From: JAWKUK01 sp041398605
Lineage (GTDB): Bacteria > Planctomycetota > UBA1135 > GCA-002686595
Reading direction: 5' to 3'
Assembly: GCA_041398605.1 (NCBI GenBank)
Contig: JAWKUK010000036.1
Coordinates: 1-36,136 of the forward strand
Length of the DNA stretch: 36,136 bases
A program made the translations under genes and the position numbers. Below, piece after piece: positions 32,475-36,136 of the stretch. Every line of letters starts with the position of its first letter. The first letter of the stretch is position 1. The notes beneath the pieces are model-generated. The model was not told where the DNA came from, did no database searches, and saw only the letters and a program-made list of their open reading frames with translations.

Positions 32475-32522
32475 CGCGCGGCTCATTCGCCGGACGACGC
32501 GCGCTGTGCGCGCCGCGGCTGG

Positions 32523-33509
32523 TCACTTGCGGCGCTGGAAGGAGCGCGTCGCGACCGTGCTCCAGGTCTTCCCTTCGTCGCTCGTCGTCTGCCACGCGTA
32601 CGTGAACGCGGTCGCTCCGATGTCGCTGAAGAGCGAGCGACCGTTGAGGGCCGCCCCGGCCGAGTCGCTCTCGACGCGCAGCGGCAGCGCAGCGCCCTCG
32701 AGCTTGCCCGCCATCGTGACGATCTGGCCCGTCGCGCTCATCCAAGTCTGGCGCCAGACGCCGCCTGCGCGGTCGTAGACGTAGAGCGCGTTCGCGGTCT
32801 CGGCGCCGTCCGCCGGGTTCGTCATCGTGACACGCCAGCCCTGGCCGCCGAAGGCCGGCGCGACGCTGACGAGCGCCTCCACCTTGTCGCCGTCGCGCAT
32901 CTCCCACTCGCCTTGGTAGAAGTCGAAGCGGCGCTCGGGCGCGAGGTCGGCGAGCGCCTTCGGGGCCGCGGCCTTCGGCGCCGGCGCGCCGAGCTCGACG
33001 AGGATCGCCGCGAAGCGCGGGTCACCGCGCAAGCTGTCCATGTCGGAGTCGCTCCTCAGCTGCTCGAGGTTGTCGAAGCCCGCGTCGAGGGCCTCGCGCA
33101 GCGACTGGAAGGCCAGGTCGGTCTCTTTCCAAAGCGCGTGCACACACGCGTGGTTGTAGAGCGCGATCGGGCGGAACTGCTCGAAGTTGGCGGCGGCGAG
33201 GTGGACGTCGTGGGCCGCCTTCAGGTCGCCCGAAGCGTGCAAGGTATAGCCGTGCATGAACACGGCTTGGGCGTTCTGCGGCTGCGCCTTCGCGATGGCG
33301 CCGAACGCCGCCGCGGCGCCCTTGAAGTCTCCAGCCTGCAGCAGGGCGTTCGCGGCCGCCATCGTCGGCACGGGGTCTTGGGCAGGCGCAGGCTCCTGGC
33401 CGGCTGGGGAGGCCGTCAGCGCCGGTCCGAGGGCCCCCGCGAACGGGGCGAGCGCGGCTGTGGCGAGGACGAGCGAGAGCGTACGAGCGAGGTTTCGGGA
33501 GGTCTTCAT
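32523..33509 (-). CDS. Secreted TPR protein with DUF1579-like C-terminal part
   Basis: This 328-residue protein has a signal peptide ending near FAGALG. TPR-like helices (AANALLQAGDFKGAAAAFGA, GYTLHASGDLKAAHDVHLAA) and a stretch LRSDSDMDSLRGDPRFAAIL, common after TPRs, follow. The C-terminal half (FDFYQGEWEMRDGD, YVYDRAGGVWRQTWMS, STVATRSFQRRK) resembles the lipocalin-like DUF1579 type. ATG 33509 begins the signal peptide; the longer in-frame start at 33710 lies in the preceding nudix gene. Role is unknown. Confidence 0.85.
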   Translation of the reverse strand: MKTSRNLARTLSLVLATAALAPFAGALGPALTASPAGQEPAPAQDPVPTMAAANALLQAGDFKGAAAAFGAIAKAQPQNAQAVFMHGYTLHASGDLKAAHDVHLAAANFEQFRPIALYNHACVHALWKETDLAFQSLREALDAGFDNLEQLRSDSDMDSLRGDPRFAAILVELGAPAPKAAAPKALADLAPERRFDFYQGEWEMRDGDKVEALVSVAPAFGGQGWRVTMTNPADGAETANALYVYDRAGGVWRQTWMSATGQIVTMAGKLEGAALPLRVESDSAGAALNGRSLFSDIGATAFTYAWQTTSDEGKTWSTVATRSFQRRK

Positions 33510-33554
33510 AGCTTGGTTCTGCGGGGGGGCGGCCCCTGCGCGGTGACCAGAATG

Positions 33555-33589
33555 CACGGAGTCGCCGCTGCGGTGGCGCTCACTCCGTG
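33555..33589. terminator. Interrupted hairpin between nudix and TPR genes
   Basis: CACGGAGT pairs with ACTCCGTG, and inside it CGCC pairs with GGCG around an 8-nt loop. A 3-nt bulge sits on one arm. The hairpin lies after the nudix stop (33659) and before the TPR start (33509), so it fits a terminator for the minus-strand nudix transcript. Confidence 0.45.
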
Positions 33590-33658
33590 AGAACCATGTC
33601 AGCGTTGTGGTCGTAGCCTGGGTCGCGCGGGGCCTCGCGATCCGAGCGACCGGCCGCA

Positions 33659-34246
33659 TCAGGCCATGACGCGCAAGAGCTCGCCCAAGATCTTGTGGGT
33701 GAGGCCCCACACCACGCGCTCCCCGTAGCGCCAGCTGGGCAGCGGGACCACGACGCCCTCGTGCTCGTAGCGGTGCTCCGCGTCGAGCTCTCCGCGACCC
33801 GCGGGGCCGAGGGGCAGCCAGAAGGCGTCGTCCGCTTCAGGGCCGAGCGCGAGCGCGCCTGCGCCCCGGTAGCGGAAGACGACCGGGGTGATCCAGAGGT
33901 CGACGCGCCGGCCGCGCGCGAGGGCCTGGATCGGCGTCAACGTCCCGAGCACATCCGCGTCGCGGACGAGGTCGAGGCCGACCTCCTCGTCCGTCTCGCG
34001 GATCGCGGCCGCGACCTCGTCCCGGTCGCCCGGGTCGACGTGCCCGCCCGGCAGGCTGATCTGCCCCGACCACCGATCGCTCGGGCGCTCGGCGCGGCGC
34101 ATGAGCAGGACCTCGAGGTCCCGTCCGTCGCTGTCGACCCGCAGCGCCGCCGCGACCGCTGCGCGACGCGCCAGCGGCGGGACGTCGACGTCCTGGCGCG
34201 CGGCCACGAGGCGGTCACGGAGCGTGGCGCAGGTCGCGTCGTCCAT
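33659..34246 (-). CDS. NudL-like Nudix hydrolase (putative CoA pyrophosphatase)
   Basis: This 195-residue protein has the NudL/CoAse signature before the Nudix box: LLMRRAERPSDRWSGQISLP, then GGHVD (the family pattern is LLxxRxxxxxxxxGQxxxPGG). The Nudix helix ends RETDEEVGL (residues 83-91). Its end (WGLTHKILGELLRV) also matches NudL. NudL hydrolyses the pyrophosphate of CoA or acyl-CoA. The substrate is inferred from the signature only. ATG 34246 was chosen because the upstream extension is antisense to, or overlaps, the kinase gene and is not family-like. Confidence 0.87.
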   Translation of the reverse strand: MDDATCATLRDRLVAARQDVDVPPLARRAAVAAALRVDSDGRDLEVLLMRRAERPSDRWSGQISLPGGHVDPGDRDEVAAAIRETDEEVGLDLVRDADVLGTLTPIQALARGRRVDLWITPVVFRYRGAGALALGPEADDAFWLPLGPAGRGELDAEHRYEHEGVVVPLPSWRYGERVVWGLTHKILGELLRVMA

Positions 34247-34292
34247 CGCGCACAGGATACGTGCCACCCGTCGCGCGCGTCGCGCGCACGCG

Positions 34293-35723
34293 TCACGCGC
34301 GGGAAGGACCTTCGGCAGCGGCGTTCGCCGCGCCCTGGCGAGGCAGGGTGATGACGAAGCGCGCGCCGCCGATCGGCGCGGGCTCGACGTGAATCGTCCC
34401 GCCGTGGGCCTCGGCGGCGGCGCGCGCGAGCGCCAGCCCGAGGCCATAGCTCCCGCGGCGGCGCGCCTTCGCCTCCGCTTGGCGGAAGGCCTCGAACACG
34501 ATCGTGCGCAGCTCCTGTGGCACCCCTGGGCCGTCGTCGTCGACCATGGCGACGACGGCTTGGTCGTCGCCGTGCAGGTGAACCTCGACGTGGCCACCCG
34601 CGTCGACGTGCCGCAGGGCGTTGTCGACGAGGTTGCGAATGGCCAGCAGCAGCGCCTCGCGGTCGCCCTCGACCTCCAGGTCGCCGTCGCGCTGGACCTC
34701 GAAGGAGATGCCGCGCTTGGCCGCGTGCGCGGCCTCCTTCTGGAGCCGCAGCTCCGTCTCGGCGCCTAGCTGGAAGCGCTCCTTGCGCGCGAGCGCCCCA
34801 TGCTCACGCAGCGCCGTCAACGTGATCAGGTTGTCGACGACGCGGCCGAGGTCGCGCATCTCTTCGAGCTGGCTCTCGAGCACCGCGCGATACTCGTCGG
34901 GGCTGCGATCTCGCAGCAGCGCGACCGAGGCCTCGCCCATCATGTTCTGCAGGGGAGAGCGCAGCTCGTGCGCCATCCCCGCCGTGAGCAACAAGTTGCG
35001 CGAGTATTGCCGGCGCAACTCGTCGAGGTTGCCTCGGAACGCGTTCGCGAGGGCGACCACCTCGCTCGGCGCGTGGTTCGGCGCGACGGTGTCGACCGTG
35101 CCCTGCGCGTCGAGCTCACGCGCCCGCGCCGTCGCTTCGCGGAGCGTGCGCGCGACCTGCCGCGCCAAGAGCGTCCCGCCGAAGATCGCAATCAGCGCGA
35201 TGACGGCCACGAGGCCGATGACCAGGCCGAGCGCGCGCGTCGCCGATTCCCGCCGTGGGAGCGCGTCGAGCAGGAGCCCGACGCGGAGCGCAGAAATGGA
35301 CGGGTCTCCGGGGATGGTCAAGGGCACGTCTACGTGGTGCCAGCGCGTCGCGCCGATGGGCGCGAGCGCCATCGCGCCCGCCTCGTCCCAAGTCTCGGGC
35401 AACGGCGTCCGCGGCGTCGGGCCGAAGGTCGCCCACGCGCGGCCGGCGCCCGGTTGCCAGAGCCGCCACGAGAAGCGATGGTCCAGGTGGTCGACGGCGA
35501 TCAGGTTCAAGATGTCCTGCAGCTCGGCGCGCGTGAACGACCGCCCGCGGAGGTTCGCCTCGAGCTCCTCGATCTCCTCGCGACCCAAGATGTTGAGCTC
35601 GTCGTGCAGCTCCACGGCGGCGATCCAGACGACGGCGCCGCTGAACAAGCTCGCCATCGCGATCGTGCTCAGCGTGATCCAGCGCGCGAGCCGGCGCTCG
35701 ATCGACCACGGGGCCCGAGTCAC
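34293..35723 (-). CDS. Two-component sensor histidine kinase
   Basis: This 476-residue membrane kinase has a transmembrane segment at about 15-36, a periplasmic sensor region (about 37-163), a second segment near 164-186, and a HAMP-like linker. The H box MAHELRSPLQN carries the predicted phospho-acceptor His252. The N box NLVDNALRHVD, the G1 box DDDGPGVP and the G2 box GSYGLGLALAR follow. The start is GTG 35723, with GAGG 8 nt upstream, and it overlaps the regulator stop (GTGA). The signal sensed is unknown. Confidence 0.95.
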   Translation of the reverse strand: MTRAPWSIERRLARWITLSTIAMASLFSGAVVWIAAVELHDELNILGREEIEELEANLRGRSFTRAELQDILNLIAVDHLDHRFSWRLWQPGAGRAWATFGPTPRTPLPETWDEAGAMALAPIGATRWHHVDVPLTIPGDPSISALRVGLLLDALPRRESATRALGLVIGLVAVIALIAIFGGTLLARQVARTLREATARARELDAQGTVDTVAPNHAPSEVVALANAFRGNLDELRRQYSRNLLLTAGMAHELRSPLQNMMGEASVALLRDRSPDEYRAVLESQLEEMRDLGRVVDNLITLTALREHGALARKERFQLGAETELRLQKEAAHAAKRGISFEVQRDGDLEVEGDREALLLAIRNLVDNALRHVDAGGHVEVHLHGDDQAVVAMVDDDGPGVPQELRTIVFEAFRQAEAKARRRGSYGLGLALARAAAEAHGGTIHVEPAPIGGARFVITLPRQGAANAAAEGPSRA

Positions 35724-36136
35724 CCGCGGACCTCGCCGATGCGATAGCCGCGTCCGGCCACCGTCTGGATGATCCCTTGGTGGGGGGCCAGCTTGCGCCG
35801 CAAGCGCGCCACGAGCACGTCCACGATGTTGGTCCCGGGGTCGAACTCGAGCTCCCAGACGCGGCGCAGGAGCTCCGGGCGGTCAAAGATCCGGCCCGGC
35901 TCGCCGGCGAGCGTCGCGAGCATGCGGAACTCCTTGTCCCCGAGCTCCAAGCGCCGGCCAGCCATCGCGGCGCGGCGGCCATCGAGGTCGAGGGTGAGCC
36001 CCCCGACGACCAGGGGCTCGCGCCCCGAGCGGCGCCTCAGGACGGCCTGGACGCGCGCGTACAGCTCGGGGAACTCGAAGGGCTTTAGGACGTAGTCGTC
36101 CGCGCCGAGCTCCAGGCCGCGGACGCGCTCGTCGAC
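35720..36136 (-). CDS. OmpR/PhoB-type response regulator (partial, 5' end outside window)
   Basis: The visible 138 residues begin inside the receiver domain (GADDYVLKPFEFPELYARVQ, with the conserved Lys). They continue into a winged-helix DNA-binding domain (LGDKEFRMLATLAGEPGRIF, RVWELEFDPGTNIVDVLVAR, then LRRKL and VAGRGYRIG). The phospho-acceptor Asp lies beyond the window edge. The stop overlaps the GTG of the kinase gene, so the pair is translationally coupled and the kinase is the likely partner. The ATG at 35965 is internal, not the real start. Confidence 0.95.
   Translation of the reverse strand, partial: VDERVRGLELGADDYVLKPFEFPELYARVQAVLRRRSGREPLVVGGLTLDLDGRRAAMAGRRLELGDKEFRMLATLAGEPGRIFDRPELLRRVWELEFDPGTNIVDVLVARLRRKLAPHQGIIQTVAGRGYRIGEVRG

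Noticed and set aside
32523..33710. Longer start at 33710 for the TPR protein
   Set aside because: The extension overlaps the nudix gene and places the signal peptide 67 residues inside the protein.

Overview
The window is a very GC-rich bacterial chromosome segment, about 70% GC by eye. Gene content points to Planctomycetota: a CRTAC1/ASPIC-UnbV protein beside a TPR lipoprotein and a sulfatase-fold lipoprotein, HAF-repeat and propeller proteins, a di-heme cytochrome protein fused to a propeller, and four secreted proteins that share a C-terminal module ending in Phe-Gln. I associate such modules with marine planctomycetes of the Poly30/Pla133 type. That placement is an inference; no rRNA gene is present to confirm it.

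Layout. (1) 1-2031: end of an unknown gene, an extreme run of G tracts, then recN. (2) 2085-7196: two secreted proteins on the minus strand, a propeller protein and a large propeller/di-heme cytochrome c protein. Between them lie tRNA-Leu(UAG) and a 14-bp tandem repeat. (3) 7594-10262: two translationally coupled secreted amidohydrolase paralogues; the downstream one has lost its metal ligands. (4) 10345-15351: a tight plus-strand cluster of manA, an RsuA/RluB-type pseudouridine synthase with a GSTRGA-repeat tail, and a catalytic/non-catalytic pair of M16 peptidases. (5) 15363-22396, minus strand: an orphan FliD-like protein, a sulfotransferase, a GH20 hexosaminidase, a DUF1697 protein, a DJ-1/PfpI protein, and an SPFH membrane protein paired with a small ribbon-helix-helix protein.

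(6) 22595-29058: a four-gene overlapping operon (TPR lipoprotein, CRTAC1 lipoprotein, polytopic glycosyltransferase-like protein with a TPR-like tail, sulfatase-fold lipoprotein with Thr in place of the usual Cys/Ser). All four products are predicted to sit at the cell envelope. (7) 29152-32256: two more secreted proteins with the Phe-Gln module, separated by an IS110-family transposase remnant that contains a perfect 18-bp-stem hairpin. (8) 32523-36136, minus strand: a TPR protein, a NudL-like Nudix hydrolase and an OmpR-type two-component system whose regulator runs off the window edge.

The most interesting items are the common Phe-Gln-terminated module carried by four unrelated secreted proteins (a candidate sorting or anchoring domain), the four-gene envelope operon, and the enzyme/pseudoenzyme amidohydrolase pair. 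Adjacent genes overlap by ATGA, TTGA or GTGA in several places, so translational coupling is common here.
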